DNA from: Burkholderia sp. OK233 | GTDB lineage: Bacteria > Pseudomonadota > Gammaproteobacteria > Burkholderiales > Burkholderiaceae | Assembly: GCF_900230185.1 (NCBI RefSeq) | Contig: NZ_OCSR01000001.1 | Span: forward strand, 4,216,001 to 4,280,000 | Direction of reading: 5' to 3' | DNA length: 64,000 bases | Shown: in pieces, positions 25,740 to 34,461 of the stretch | How positions within the stretch are numbered: position 1 is the first letter of the stretch | Layout of the letters: each line of letters starts with the position of its first letter | Notes under the pieces: generated by a model | Told to the model about the DNA's origin: nothing | Database searches by the model: none | What the model saw: only the letters and a program-made list of their open reading frames with translations | Position numbers and translations under genes: made by a program

Positions 25740-27759
25740 GCCCATGGATAGCGTCCTGCCGCACGATGTGCCGACGGGTCCGCCCGCGGGTTTGCCTGAT
25801 CCGGCGACCTTGGCGTCGCTGGCCAATGCGTTCTTTTCGGCGCTGCCGGGCAACGCGCCGCAGGTAGGCGCTGCGCCCGACGTGGCCGCCACGCTGCCGT
25901 TCACGGCGCCTGTGACCAGCGAGATCAGCAATCCGGCCCCGGCCGGTTCGCCGCTCGCGGGTCCCGGCGGCGCGGGCACGGGTGTGCCTGGTGCAGCGTT
26001 GCCGCAGGGGCATGTGCCGGGGGGCAACCTGCTGCCGTCAGCACCTACGCATGTTCTGTCGTTGGGTAATCGGGCGCCCGCGTTGGCGCCTCATGCGGCT
26101 GCGCAGAACGGCCTGCCTGATAGCGCAGTGACCGTTGCGCCGGCACTCGATCCGCGCTTTGGCGGAGCGGCGCTGGGCGTGCCTGAAGCACACGGTGCGC
26201 AGCGTCCGTCCGTGGGTGGTGCAGCGCCTGCGTCGCCTTATTATTTCCTGGGCGAAACGGCGCAAGCCCGGACATCGACGGTTGCGTCGCCGGATATCGT
26301 CGTGCCGGGTTGGAGCGAAGTCAGTGCGCAATCGCTCGGACTCCCTGGTGTTGATGAGCCGCTCGCCGAGCAGCGCTTCCCGTACGACAGGCCGGCAGCA
26401 TCGCAAGCAGCGCCGAGCGTCGCACCGGCACAGCACACCGCCGGTTCGCACTATTTCCTGAATCTGAATGAGGGATCGCAGTTTCCCGGGCACACTTCCG
26501 CCGGGACGGACGGCGTGCCGCATGCCGGGCCGTCGGCGCATCCGCCGTTCGATGTGAATGCGATTCGCCGGGACTTTCCGATTCTGCAGGAACGTGTGAA
26601 CGGCCGTCAGCTGGTGTGGTTCGACAATGCCGCGACGACGCACAAACCGCAGGCGGTGATCGATCGGCTCGCTTATTTCTACGCGCATGAAAACTCGAAC
26701 ATCCATCGGGCCGCCCATGCGCTGGCCGGCCGCGCCACGGATGCGTACGAAGCCGCACGCAGCAAGGTGCAGCGTTTCATCGGCGCGGCGTCGCCGGAGG
26801 AAATCATCTTCGTGCGCGGCACCACTGAAGCGATCAACCTGATCGCGAAGACGTGGGGCGTGAAGCATGTCGGCGAGGGTGACGAGATCATCGTCTCTCA
26901 CCTGGAGCATCACGCCAACATCGTGCCGTGGCAGCAGCTTGCCGCGCAAACCGGTGCCAAGCTGCGCGTGATACCGGTCGACGACAGTGGCCAGGTCTTG
27001 CTCGATGAATACCGGCGGCTGCTCAATGACCGGACCAAGATCGTCTCGGTTACGCAGGTGTCGAACGCATTGGGTACGGTGGTGCAGGTCAAGGAGATCG
27101 TCGAGCTGGCGCATCGTGCAGGTGCGAAAGCGTTGGTCGACGGTGCTCAGTCGGTGTCGCACATGCGGGTAGATGTGCAGGCACTTGACGCAGACTTCTT
27201 CGTGTTCTCGGGGCACAAGGTGTTCGGTCCGACCGGCATCGGCGTGGTCTACGGCAAGCGCGCGATTCTGGAAGATATGCCGCCCTGGCAGGGTGGCGGC
27301 AACATGATCGCGGACGTTACCTTCGAGCGCACCGTATTCCAGCCTCCGCCGAATCGTTTCGAAGCGGGCACAGGCAATATCGCCGACGCAGTAGGTCTGG
27401 GTGCTGCGATCGATTACGTTCAGCGCGTGGGCATCGAGAATATCGCGCGCTATGAACACGATCTGCTGGCCTATGCGACGAGCGTGCTGCAACCCGTGCC
27501 TGGTGTGCGCCTGATTGGCACGGCGCGTGACAAGGCCAGCGTGTTGTCCTTCGTATTGAAGGGCTACGAGACCGAGGAAGTGGGGCAGGCGCTGAACGAA
27601 GAGGGCATCGCCGTGCGCTCAGGGCATCATTGCGCGCAGCCGATCCTGCGGCGCTTCGGCGTGGAAGCCACGGTGAGGCCGTCGCTTGCGTTCTACAACA
27701 CATGCGATGAAGTCGATGCGCTGGTTTCGGTTGTGCGCCGGCTGTCTTCGCGACGCTAA
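25714..27759 (+). CDS. Encapsulin cargo cysteine desulfurase (SufS-like) with long disordered N-terminus
   Basis: 681 residues. Residues 1-275 are Pro/Ala/Gly-rich and low in complexity. They carry two similar aromatic motifs, SPYYFLGE (174-181) and SHYFLNL (245-251), candidates for shell binding. Residues 279-681 are a PLP-dependent SufS-type desulfurase with PLP lysine K502 (FSGHK) and persulfide Cys640 (RSGHHCAQP). It removes sulfur from cysteine as persulfide. ATG 25714 overlaps the encapsulin 3' end by 26 bases, favouring 1:1 coupled production; ATG 25744 is an alternative. The disordered extension is absent from ordinary SufS (about 400 residues). Confidence 0.92.
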   Translation: MTTQTPTSKPMDSVLPHDVPTGPPAGLPDPATLASLANAFFSALPGNAPQVGAAPDVAATLPFTAPVTSEISNPAPAGSPLAGPGGAGTGVPGAALPQGHVPGGNLLPSAPTHVLSLGNRAPALAPHAAAQNGLPDSAVTVAPALDPRFGGAALGVPEAHGAQRPSVGGAAPASPYYFLGETAQARTSTVASPDIVVPGWSEVSAQSLGLPGVDEPLAEQRFPYDRPAASQAAPSVAPAQHTAGSHYFLNLNEGSQFPGHTSAGTDGVPHAGPSAHPPFDVNAIRRDFPILQERVNGRQLVWFDNAATTHKPQAVIDRLAYFYAHENSNIHRAAHALAGRATDAYEAARSKVQRFIGAASPEEIIFVRGTTEAINLIAKTWGVKHVGEGDEIIVSHLEHHANIVPWQQLAAQTGAKLRVIPVDDSGQVLLDEYRRLLNDRTKIVSVTQVSNALGTVVQVKEIVELAHRAGAKALVDGAQSVSHMRVDVQALDADFFVFSGHKVFGPTGIGVVYGKRAILEDMPPWQGGGNMIADVTFERTVFQPPPNRFEAGTGNIADAVGLGAAIDYVQRVGIENIARYEHDLLAYATSVLQPVPGVRLIGTARDKASVLSFVLKGYETEEVGQALNEEGIAVRSGHHCAQPILRRFGVEATVRPSLAFYNTCDEVDALVSVVRRLSSRR

Positions 27760-27760
27760 T

Positions 27761-27796
27761 AAAAAACGGCGGCCGTCTATTGCGGCCGCCGCTTTT
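27761..27796. terminator. Bidirectional terminator between cysteine desulfurase and DUF971
   Basis: CGGCGGCCG (27767-27775) and CGGCCGCCG (27783-27791) form a perfect 9-bp stem with a 7-base loop. It is flanked by A6 on the left and CTTTT on the right. It serves the plus-strand cargo gene and the convergent minus-strand operon. Confidence 0.85.
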
Positions 27797-27808
27797 CTAC
27801 GCCTGCAT

Positions 27809-28087
27809 TCAGGCAATCCCCGCCAGATAATCCCACGGATAGATCCCCTGCGCGTGTCCGTCGCTAAACGCGATCTGCACGCCGTAGCCCATCGGCTGCA
27901 TGTCGACAATCGCGAGGTGCGGCTCGATTCGCGGCGCCTCGCCCGAATGCGTCAAGCGACGGCATGTTGAGCAAGGGCACCGTTCTCGTAGCGTGGCGTT
28001 GTCGATCCACTGCGTTTGGCCATCACGCCACGTCAGGGACAGTCGCCCCGTCGCGGCATGAATCGTTACGTGTTCGGGTGCGTTCAT
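27809..28087 (-). CDS. DUF971 (GBBH-like N-terminal domain) protein
   Basis: 92 residues forming a single DUF971 domain: LTWRDGQTQWIDNATLRERCPCSTCR near the N-terminus and IAFSDGHAQGIYPWDYLAGI at the end. The CPCSTCR cysteines with a downstream His resemble the zinc site of gamma-butyrobetaine hydroxylase. The same domain occurs in the Fe-S carrier HCF101, so a link to Fe-S protein maturation is plausible. The ATG shares one base with the HEAT gene stop, so translation is coupled. Last gene of the GntR operon. Confidence 0.88.
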   Translation of the reverse strand: MNAPEHVTIHAATGRLSLTWRDGQTQWIDNATLRERCPCSTCRRLTHSGEAPRIEPHLAIVDMQPMGYGVQIAFSDGHAQGIYPWDYLAGIA

Positions 28088-29082
28088 CAGTGCGCATTCT
28101 CAATCTGTGCCAACGCTATACGTGCGGCCTTGCGTACTTCCGGGTCGGGATCGGTCGCGGCTGCGTGCAAGGCTGGCAACGACGCTGCGTCGCCCAGTTC
28201 GCCAAGCGACAACGCCGCTTCCTTGCGCAGATTGCTGATCGCATGCGTGAGCAGTGCGGCGACCGCAGTGCTTGCGTTTGCATCGCCGAGTTTGCCTAAC
28301 GCGCGGACTGCCTGCAAACGGACTTGCCAGTAGTCGTCGTCGAGGGCCGCAATCAGTGCATCTTGTGCGCCCGACGCGCGCAGTTTGCCGAGCGTCGCCG
28401 CTGCTTCTTCACGGACTTGCCACGCGGCATCGCGCAACGCGCTCAGCAACGCGGCGGTGGTTTCGTCCGTCGCCGCTGCGCCGATGCCCAACGCGCCGAT
28501 TGCCGCGCGCCGTACAGCGGCGCTCGGGTCCTGCGCGGCGGTGGCGGTAAGAGGGCCAAGCGCTCGCTCGCTCTTCAACCAGCCGAGTACGCTTACGGCT
28601 TCGAGTCGCACACCATCCTCGCTCGCGCTTAGCGCGGCTAGTGCGGGTTCCAAGGCGCCCGCATAACGTAATTCGCGTAGGCCGCGAAGCGCAGCCTGGC
28701 GCACGAACGGATCGCCATGCGTGGTCCACGGCGCGAGCAATGGTCCAGATTCAGGGTCTTTCAGATTGGACAGACTCTGCGCGGCCGCGTCGCGGACATC
28801 CTGAGCACGATCGGCCAGCGCTTCGCACAGCGCCGCTACCGCGTCAGCACGCTCCCACGCACCGAGCACCTCGGCGGCTTGCGCCCGAACGTCCGACGAG
28901 ATGTCAGTGCGCAAGGCGGCGACAATCGGTCCGAGCACGGCTTCGTCTTCAAGGTCGGCGAGCGCAAGGAGGGCGATGCGGCGCACGGCGGCGTCCGCGG
29001 ACGCGAGGCGCGGCAGGAGTGCGGCGGCTTCCGGATCGAGGGAATCGGGGTCGAACGTCAGCGGAAGCGAAATATCGGTCAT
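28087..29082 (-). CDS. HEAT-repeat (PBS lyase type) protein
   Basis: 331 residues composed almost wholly of about nine helical HEAT repeats of roughly 31 residues, for example DAAWQVREEAAATLGKLRASGAQDALIAALDDDYWQVRLQAVRALGKLG-type units. No catalytic motif and no signal peptide. HEAT proteins of this type are scaffolds or assembly factors. Its position between an Fe-S ferredoxin and DUF971, and downstream of an FAD enzyme, suggests maturation or docking of that redox complex. ATG 29082 is 24 bases from the ferredoxin stop. Confidence 0.82.
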   Translation of the reverse strand: MTDISLPLTFDPDSLDPEAAALLPRLASADAAVRRIALLALADLEDEAVLGPIVAALRTDISSDVRAQAAEVLGAWERADAVAALCEALADRAQDVRDAAAQSLSNLKDPESGPLLAPWTTHGDPFVRQAALRGLRELRYAGALEPALAALSASEDGVRLEAVSVLGWLKSERALGPLTATAAQDPSAAVRRAAIGALGIGAAATDETTAALLSALRDAAWQVREEAAATLGKLRASGAQDALIAALDDDYWQVRLQAVRALGKLGDANASTAVAALLTHAISNLRKEAALSLGELGDAASLPALHAAATDPDPEVRKAARIALAQIENAH

Positions 29083-29106
29083 GAGTTGAATGGTGTCTCG
29101 ATTGAA

Positions 29107-29352
29107 CTAGCGCAGCAGATAAGGAATGTCGACCCTGACCGCATCGGTCGGGCAATCCTTCTCGCACGGCATGCAGTACCAGCATTCGTCGAACTTCATA
29201 TACGCCTTGCCTTTGCTCAGGTCGATTGCGAGCAGGTCGAGCGGGCATACATCCACGCAGACCGTGCAGCCTTTGTCGGCGATGCATTTGTCTTCGTCGA
29301 TCGTGACCGGCGCTGCGCTGCGCTGGAAAATGTCGTGCGGGGTCGTAGACAT
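29107..29352 (-). CDS. 2x[4Fe-4S] ferredoxin, AprB-like
   Basis: 81 residues with two cluster motifs: C23-X5-C29-X2-C32-X3-C36 and C57-X2-C60-X2-C63-X3-C67. The expanded first motif and the FDECWYCMPCEKDCP second motif resemble the beta subunit of adenylylsulfate reductase more than generic ferredoxins. It is shorter than AprB and lacks its C-terminal wrap. It should take or give electrons to the flavoprotein encoded nine bases upstream. Confidence 0.85.
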   Translation of the reverse strand: MSTTPHDIFQRSAAPVTIDEDKCIADKGCTVCVDVCPLDLLAIDLSKGKAYMKFDECWYCMPCEKDCPTDAVRVDIPYLLR

Positions 29353-29361
29353 GGTGGCTCC

Positions 29362-31095
29362 TCAGGCGTCGGCAAGCGCTGGCTCGCCGATGCGCAGGTT
29401 CTGATAGGCGTGACTCTCGTGGTTGTCGAGCGGCACCACGTACGGCTCGACGGCGCGTTTCTCGCTGACCATGCGACCCGCTGCGTCTTTCTTCAGATGC
29501 GTATGGCAGAACCAGTCCGCGTCATTACGCTGCGGATAATCCACACGATGGTGGTACAGCCCCCAGCGGCTTTCCGTGCGATACAACGACGCGTGTGCCG
29601 CCATTTCGGCGCAGTCGCGAATCGCCCGCACTTCGGCGGCACGCATCAGTTCGTGCGGATTGTCGGCTTTGATCTGATCGATGTCGGTGGCGATTTCAGC
29701 GAAACGTTGCAGGCCGATTTCCATCTTGCGCGTGACCTTCGGCGGCTGAAGATAGTCGTTCACCATGCGGCGCAGCTTGTATTCGACTTGTGCCGGCGCA
29801 AGCCCTGTCTCCCGTTCGAGCGGCGCATAGATTCGCGCCTGTTCGGCTTCGATCTGTTCGTTATCGAGCGCAGCATGCTCACGGCCGTCGACGTATTGCG
29901 CCGCGTTCTGCCCCGCGAACCAGCCGTAGGTGAACGCACCGAGCATGTAGTTGTGCGGTACTGCAGCCATGTCGCCGGCGGCATAGAGACCGGCGACCGT
30001 GGTCTCCGCGCGCTCGTTCACGTAGACGCCGGATGCGCTATGGCCGCTGCAAAAACCGATCTCCGAGATGTGCATCTCGATCATCTGCTGCCGGTAATCG
30101 GTGCCGCGTCCCGCATGAAATCGTCCCCGGCTCGGGCGCTCATTCGTATGCAGAATCTGCTCGATGGTTTGAATGGTTTCTTCGGCGAGATGGTCGAGCT
30201 TCAGAAATACCGGCCCATTGCCGCTTTGGAGTTCCTGATAGAACTCCCACATCATCTGGCCGCTCCAGTAATCGCATTCGATGAAACGTTCGCCTTTGCC
30301 GTTCGCGGTGAAGCCGCCGAGGGGGCCCGTCACATAGGCGCATGCGGGGCCGTTGTAATCCTTGATCAGCGGGTTGATCTGGAAGCACTCGAGGTTCGCT
30401 AGCGCTGCGCCCGCGTGATAGGCCATCGCGTAGCCGTCGCCGGCGTTGGTGGGGTTCTCGTAGGTTCCCATCAGGTAGCCCGAGGACGGTAAGCCGAGCC
30501 GTCCTGCGGCCCCGCAACTGAGAATGACCGCCTTCGCGCGCACCACATAGAAATCCGACGTTCGGCAATCGAAACCCAGCACGCCGCAAGCGCGCCCTTG
30601 CGCATCGGTCAGAACACGCGTGACGACGATGCGATTGGTGATCGCGATGCGCGCCCGTTTGAGTTGCCGGTAGAGCACTTTCTTGATGTCATGGCCTTCC
30701 GGCATCGGCAGAACATAGGAGCCCATGTGATGCACTTTCTTGACCGCGTAATCGCCTGTGCCGTCCTTTTCGAACTTCACGCCCCAGCGGTCGAGTTCTT
30801 CGATGGTCTTGAAACTGTGCTGGGCGTAGGCGTAGACGGCTGCCTGATCGACGATACCGTCATTGGCGATGGTGATTTCCTTCGTGTACTGCTCGGGCGT
30901 CGCGTGGCCGGGAATGATGGCGTTATTCAGACCGTCCATGCCCATCGAAATCGCGCCGCTGCGTTTGACGTTGGCCTTTTCCAGCAACAGCACCTTCAGA
31001 TTCGGATTCTGTTCTTTTGCTTTGACGGCAGCCATCGGACCGGCGGTGCCACCTCCCACGACGACCAGGTCGTACTCGATCACGTGCGTATTCAT
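29362..31095 (-). CDS. FAD-dependent oxidoreductase, AprA / fumarate-reductase flavoprotein-like
   Basis: 577 residues. The dinucleotide fold starts at DLVVVGGGTAGPMAAVKAKE, followed by the fumarate-reductase-type domain and a C-terminal helical domain with TESRWGLYHHRVDYPQRNDADW. This last block resembles adenylylsulfate reductase AprA. The partner ferredoxin supports an AprAB-like complex. No ATP sulfurylase, AprM or Dsr genes are present, so true dissimilatory APS reduction is unlikely. A sulfur-linked redox role is inferred from the neighbourhood. ATG 31095 overlaps the GntR stop by four bases (ATGA). Confidence 0.82.
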   Translation of the reverse strand: MNTHVIEYDLVVVGGGTAGPMAAVKAKEQNPNLKVLLLEKANVKRSGAISMGMDGLNNAIIPGHATPEQYTKEITIANDGIVDQAAVYAYAQHSFKTIEELDRWGVKFEKDGTGDYAVKKVHHMGSYVLPMPEGHDIKKVLYRQLKRARIAITNRIVVTRVLTDAQGRACGVLGFDCRTSDFYVVRAKAVILSCGAAGRLGLPSSGYLMGTYENPTNAGDGYAMAYHAGAALANLECFQINPLIKDYNGPACAYVTGPLGGFTANGKGERFIECDYWSGQMMWEFYQELQSGNGPVFLKLDHLAEETIQTIEQILHTNERPSRGRFHAGRGTDYRQQMIEMHISEIGFCSGHSASGVYVNERAETTVAGLYAAGDMAAVPHNYMLGAFTYGWFAGQNAAQYVDGREHAALDNEQIEAEQARIYAPLERETGLAPAQVEYKLRRMVNDYLQPPKVTRKMEIGLQRFAEIATDIDQIKADNPHELMRAAEVRAIRDCAEMAAHASLYRTESRWGLYHHRVDYPQRNDADWFCHTHLKKDAAGRMVSEKRAVEPYVVPLDNHESHAYQNLRIGEPALADA

Positions 31096-31871
31096 TTTGT
31101 CTTCCTTGTGGTCTTCTTCTCTTTCTGGCGGTCGATGCGAAAGCGGTACTGAAACGCGTCGCCGCGGAAATAGAGGTATTCGTAATCGATCGGCGTGCCG
31201 TCCGCGCCATGCGTCAGACGTTCGATGCGCAGCACCGGGCTGCCTTCTTCAACGTTCAAGGCTTCGACGATTTCATCGTCGGCGAGAATCGCGTCGATGG
31301 AGACGTCAGCGTGGCCGAGCGGCACCGCGCAGTCGTTCTCGAGAATGAGGAAGATGTCGCGCGTGACGAGATCGGCACCGGCCAGACGTTTGCCCAATGC
31401 TTCTGGCACCCACGTGATTTCGAGCGACACCGGCTCGCGATTGAGCATTCGCACGCGATGAATTTCGGCGACCTTCGTGCCTTCGGGCAGTTGAAGCCGG
31501 CTCGCGATGTGCGCGGTGGCGGGAATGAAGCGGATATGTTTGAGCTGGTTGACGATCTCATAGCCCATCGACGACATCGCTTCGGCGAAGCCTTGCAACG
31601 CACTGACGTTCTGGAATGCCTTCGGCTTGGAGACAAAGGTGCCCTTGCCGTGCAGTTTGAAAACGAGGCCTTCTTTTTGCAGATCGCCGAGCGCTTGCCG
31701 CACGGTGATACGGCTGACGTTGAACATCGCGCAGAGGTCGTTTTCAGACGGCATCTGCGAATGGGCAGCATACGTGCCGTCGAGAATGCGCGAGCGCAAA
31801 GCAGTCTTTATCTGCTCGTAGAGCGGAGGGGCGGAGAGAGGCAGCACGTTGGCCGGGTTGAATTTCTGCAT
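31092..31871 (-). CDS. GntR/HutC-family regulator with UTRA domain
   Basis: 259 residues from ATG 31871. The N-terminal winged HTH (LYEQIKTALRSRILDGTYAAHSQMPSENDLCAMFNVSRITVRQALGDL) is followed by a UTRA ligand-binding domain. The frame extends upstream to 31913, but that would place the operator-like palindrome inside the gene. It is the first gene of the operon GntR-flavoprotein-ferredoxin-HEAT-DUF971 and likely autoregulated. The ligand is unknown; an organosulfur compound would fit the context. Confidence 0.88.
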   Translation of the reverse strand: MQKFNPANVLPLSAPPLYEQIKTALRSRILDGTYAAHSQMPSENDLCAMFNVSRITVRQALGDLQKEGLVFKLHGKGTFVSKPKAFQNVSALQGFAEAMSSMGYEIVNQLKHIRFIPATAHIASRLQLPEGTKVAEIHRVRMLNREPVSLEITWVPEALGKRLAGADLVTRDIFLILENDCAVPLGHADVSIDAILADDEIVEALNVEEGSPVLRIERLTHGADGTPIDYEYLYFRGDAFQYRFRIDRQKEKKTTRKTK

Positions 31872-31889
31872 GATCTGTGGGTTGTCTGT

Positions 31890-31905
31890 ACTTGTTATGA
31901 CAAGT
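31890..31905. promoter_or_regulatory. GntR-type operator palindrome
   Basis: ACTTGT-TATG-ACAAGT is a perfect 6-4-6 inverted repeat, 19 bases upstream of the GntR ATG. It resembles the CTTGT-N-ACAAG sites of HutC-type GntR regulators. It probably mediates autoregulation of the AprAB-like operon. Confidence 0.6.
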
Positions 31906-32112
31906 TGCATCACAGTCTAGTGAGGGAGCCCTGAGGGGCGAACGAAGAATTTGTGCTTTGTATTTCTGCGGAACAGCTTTTGGTGTTCCTGTCAGCCGCA
32001 GCGCCCCGGCACACCGCGTTCGGCGGGCGGCTGCCGGGTGGTGAGCGGTGGCAAGCAGCGTTGGCGAAGGACGATTAAACTGGCTCGATCTGTTTGCGAT
32101 GGAGCTTGCTAC

Positions 32113-33435
32113 ATGTCACGTCAGCTTCGCCTCGGCGCTTTCATGCGTCCCACGACAATTCACACCGGCGCATGGCGCTATCCCGGCGCCTATCCCGACG
32201 CCAACTTCAATTTTGCGCACCTGAAGCGCTTCGCGCAGACGCTCTAGCGTGGCCGCTTCGACGCGTTCTTCATGGCTGATCACCTCGCGGTGCTCAACAT
32301 GCCGCTCGATGCGCTCAAGCATAGCCACACGGTCACGTCGTTCGAACCACTGACGCTGCTGCCCGCGCTGGCGGCGGTCACTGAACGGCTGGGGCTTATC
32401 GCCACGGCGTCCACTACGTTCGACGCGCCTTATCACGTCGCGAGACGGTTTGCCTCGCTCGACCATATCAGCAGCGGCCGTGCTGGATGGAATCTCGTGA
32501 CGACGTCGAACCCCGATGCAGCGCTCAATTTCGGTCTCGACGAGCATGTCGAACACGACGAGCGGTACCGGCGTGCCCGCGAGTTCTTCGACGTGGTCAC
32601 CGGGCTCTGGGACAGTTGGGCCGACGATGCTTTTGTGCGCGATACGGAAACCGGCACATTCTTCGATCCGGAGAAATTGCATGTGCTGAACTACAAGAGC
32701 GAGAACTTCTCTGTGCGCGGCCCGTTGAATATTGCGCGCCCCGTTCAGGGGTGGCCCGTCATCGTGCAGGCTGGTTCATCGGAAGCAGGGCGTCAGATTG
32801 CTGCCGAAACCGCCGAGGTGGTGTTCACCGCGCAAACCCTGCTGGCTGACGGCAAGCGCTTCTATGCCGATGTGAAAGGCCGGATGGAAAAACTCGGCCG
32901 TGCACGCGATCATATGAAGATCCTTCCGGCCGCCTTCGTGGTCGTAGGTGACACGTTGGAAGAGGCGCTGGAAACCCGGGCGCGGCTCGACACGTTCGTG
33001 CACTACGAGAGCGGGATCGCTTCGTTGTCGATTGCCTTGGGACACGACGTGTCCGGTTTCGATCCGGACGGCCCGCTACCCGAGATTCCCGAGACCAATG
33101 CGAGCCGGACAGCGCGGCAACGAGTGGTCGAATGGGCGCAGCGCGACGGGCTGACGATTCGGCAACTGGCTCAACGCATCGGCGGATACTCGGGGCTCGA
33201 GATGGTGGGCACGGCGAAAATGATTGCCGATCAGATGGAGCAATGGCTGGTGGAGGAGGGCTCGGACGGGTTCAACGTGATGTTCCCGTATCTGCCGGGC
33301 GGTCTTGACGACTTCGTCGACAAGGTCATCCCCGAGTTGCAAAAGCGCGGGTTGTTCCGGCGCGAATACGAAGGAGCGACGCTGCGCGAGAATCTGGGTT
33401 TGCCACGGCCTGAGAACCGTTTTTTCGCCCGGTAA
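32113..33435 (+). pseudogene. LLM flavin-dependent monooxygenase broken by an amber codon
   Basis: ATG 32113 (GGAG at 32101-32104) opens a 440-codon frame of the NtaA/SnaA/DmoA luciferase-like family. It starts MSRQLRLGAFMRPTTIHTG. Codon 45 is TAG (32245-32247) where the family context (RGRFDAFFMADH follows) predicts GAG Glu, so a single G-to-T change explains it. The remaining frame is intact with no frameshift, and codon use is normal, so the lesion is recent. A restart at ATG 32272 would lose the first beta strands of the barrel. Readthrough or a sequencing error are alternatives. Confidence 0.85.
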
Positions 33436-33516
33436 AATGACCGACTACTGAACCAGCAATCGGCCTATTTCACGGCGCATTCGCGAGTCGATGTGACGCA
33501 TGGGAACCACGTTTGA

Positions 33517-34272
33517 TTATTCGCCCGTGCGCGCAGTCAGCTCGCCATTCATCGCGCTGCTCACGACAAACTCATACCGTTCCGGCCGGATATGAAACAG
33601 CGTCGACTCGCAGACGCGCCCATCGGTGAGGCGCGAGACCCGTTTCATTACCAGCAGGGGCGCATCTTCCTTTGTCTGTAGGCTGCGCGCGATAGCCGCT
33701 GACGCCGCCACGGCGGTAATGCTCATGTCCGCGCGGGCGATTTTCCATCCAGGCATCGATTCGATGATCTCGTAAGAAGGGCGTGTTTGCGCAAGCTGTT
33801 CGGAGATCGTTTCCGCTTCCGGCAGCAGCCACGTCTGTGCCAGCGCGACGCTGACGCCGTCCACGGAATGCAGCCGCTCGAGATAGACGGCGGTCTTGAC
33901 CTCGTTCGCGAATACACCGGCCATGTCGGGCGGCAGCTTCTTGCCGGGCTGCATGCGCAGCAGCTTCATCTGCGGCTCGGCGCCCTGGCGCGCCAGCGAA
34001 TCGTAAAAACCCCGTAATACATCGAGGCGATGTTGCATGCGCTTGCCGCTTGCAAAAGTGCCTTTGCCCTGTTTTCGCTCCACCAGCTTTTCATCCGCCA
34101 GCTTGCCGATGGCAAGACGCACCGTCACGCGGCTCACGCCAAAGCGCTCGCTGAGTTCGGCCTCCGACGGCAGCTTGCCGGAAGGCTCGTAGCTGCCATT
34201 CTCTATTTCGCCGCGCAACGTGCCGGCAATCTGATCGTAAAGCGACGTGACATTTTCACGGACCAGGCTCAT
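33517..34272 (-). CDS. GntR/HutC-family regulator with UTRA domain (second copy)
   Basis: 251 residues. The winged HTH (SLYDQIAGTLRGEIENGSYEPSGKLPSEAELSERFGVSRVTVRLAIGKL) is followed by UTRA. It diverges from the DASS transporter/DUF3604 genes with a 189-base gap that contains a strong palindrome at 34380-34396, so it probably controls them. It is a paralogue of, but clearly different from, the GntR at 31092. Confidence 0.9.
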   Translation of the reverse strand: MSLVRENVTSLYDQIAGTLRGEIENGSYEPSGKLPSEAELSERFGVSRVTVRLAIGKLADEKLVERKQGKGTFASGKRMQHRLDVLRGFYDSLARQGAEPQMKLLRMQPGKKLPPDMAGVFANEVKTAVYLERLHSVDGVSVALAQTWLLPEAETISEQLAQTRPSYEIIESMPGWKIARADMSITAVAASAAIARSLQTKEDAPLLVMKRVSRLTDGRVCESTLFHIRPERYEFVVSSAMNGELTARTGE

Positions 34273-34379
34273 AGGTTCTTTTTCCTCTTGCAGTACACAT
34301 CGGCACTGCGATGATTCGATTCCGCGGGCTAAGCCATTTCTTCGTATAAGGATATGAGAAGTGCTTAGATCGACAGCTT

Positions 34380-34396
34380 GTATTAATACGTATTAT
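34380..34396. promoter_or_regulatory. Overlapping palindromes in GntR-transporter intergenic region
   Basis: GTATTAATACGTATTAT contains two overlapping perfect palindromes, GTATTAATAC (34380-34389) and TAATACGTATTA (34384-34395). The GT-N-AC core fits HutC/FadR-type GntR operators. It lies 66 bases upstream of the transporter GTG. Confidence 0.55.
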
Positions 34397-34461
34397 GCCA
34401 ACTTTCCGGCAGGTCATGTCCGCGTGCGGACGAATCTCGACTGCCTTACAGGAGCGGGGAA

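Noticed and set aside
26038..27492. A 484-codon open frame on the minus strand
   Set aside because: It is opposite the cysteine desulfurase cargo gene, with Arg/His-rich composition and no family resemblance.
28717..30402. A 561-codon open frame on the plus strand
   Set aside because: It is antisense to the HEAT, ferredoxin and flavoprotein genes; composition and lack of motifs mark it as a shadow.
29107..31095. True dissimilatory APS reductase (aprAB)
   Set aside because: The similarity is real, but ATP sulfurylase, AprM/Qmo and Dsr genes are missing and the ferredoxin is shorter than AprB, so only an AprAB-like label is justified.
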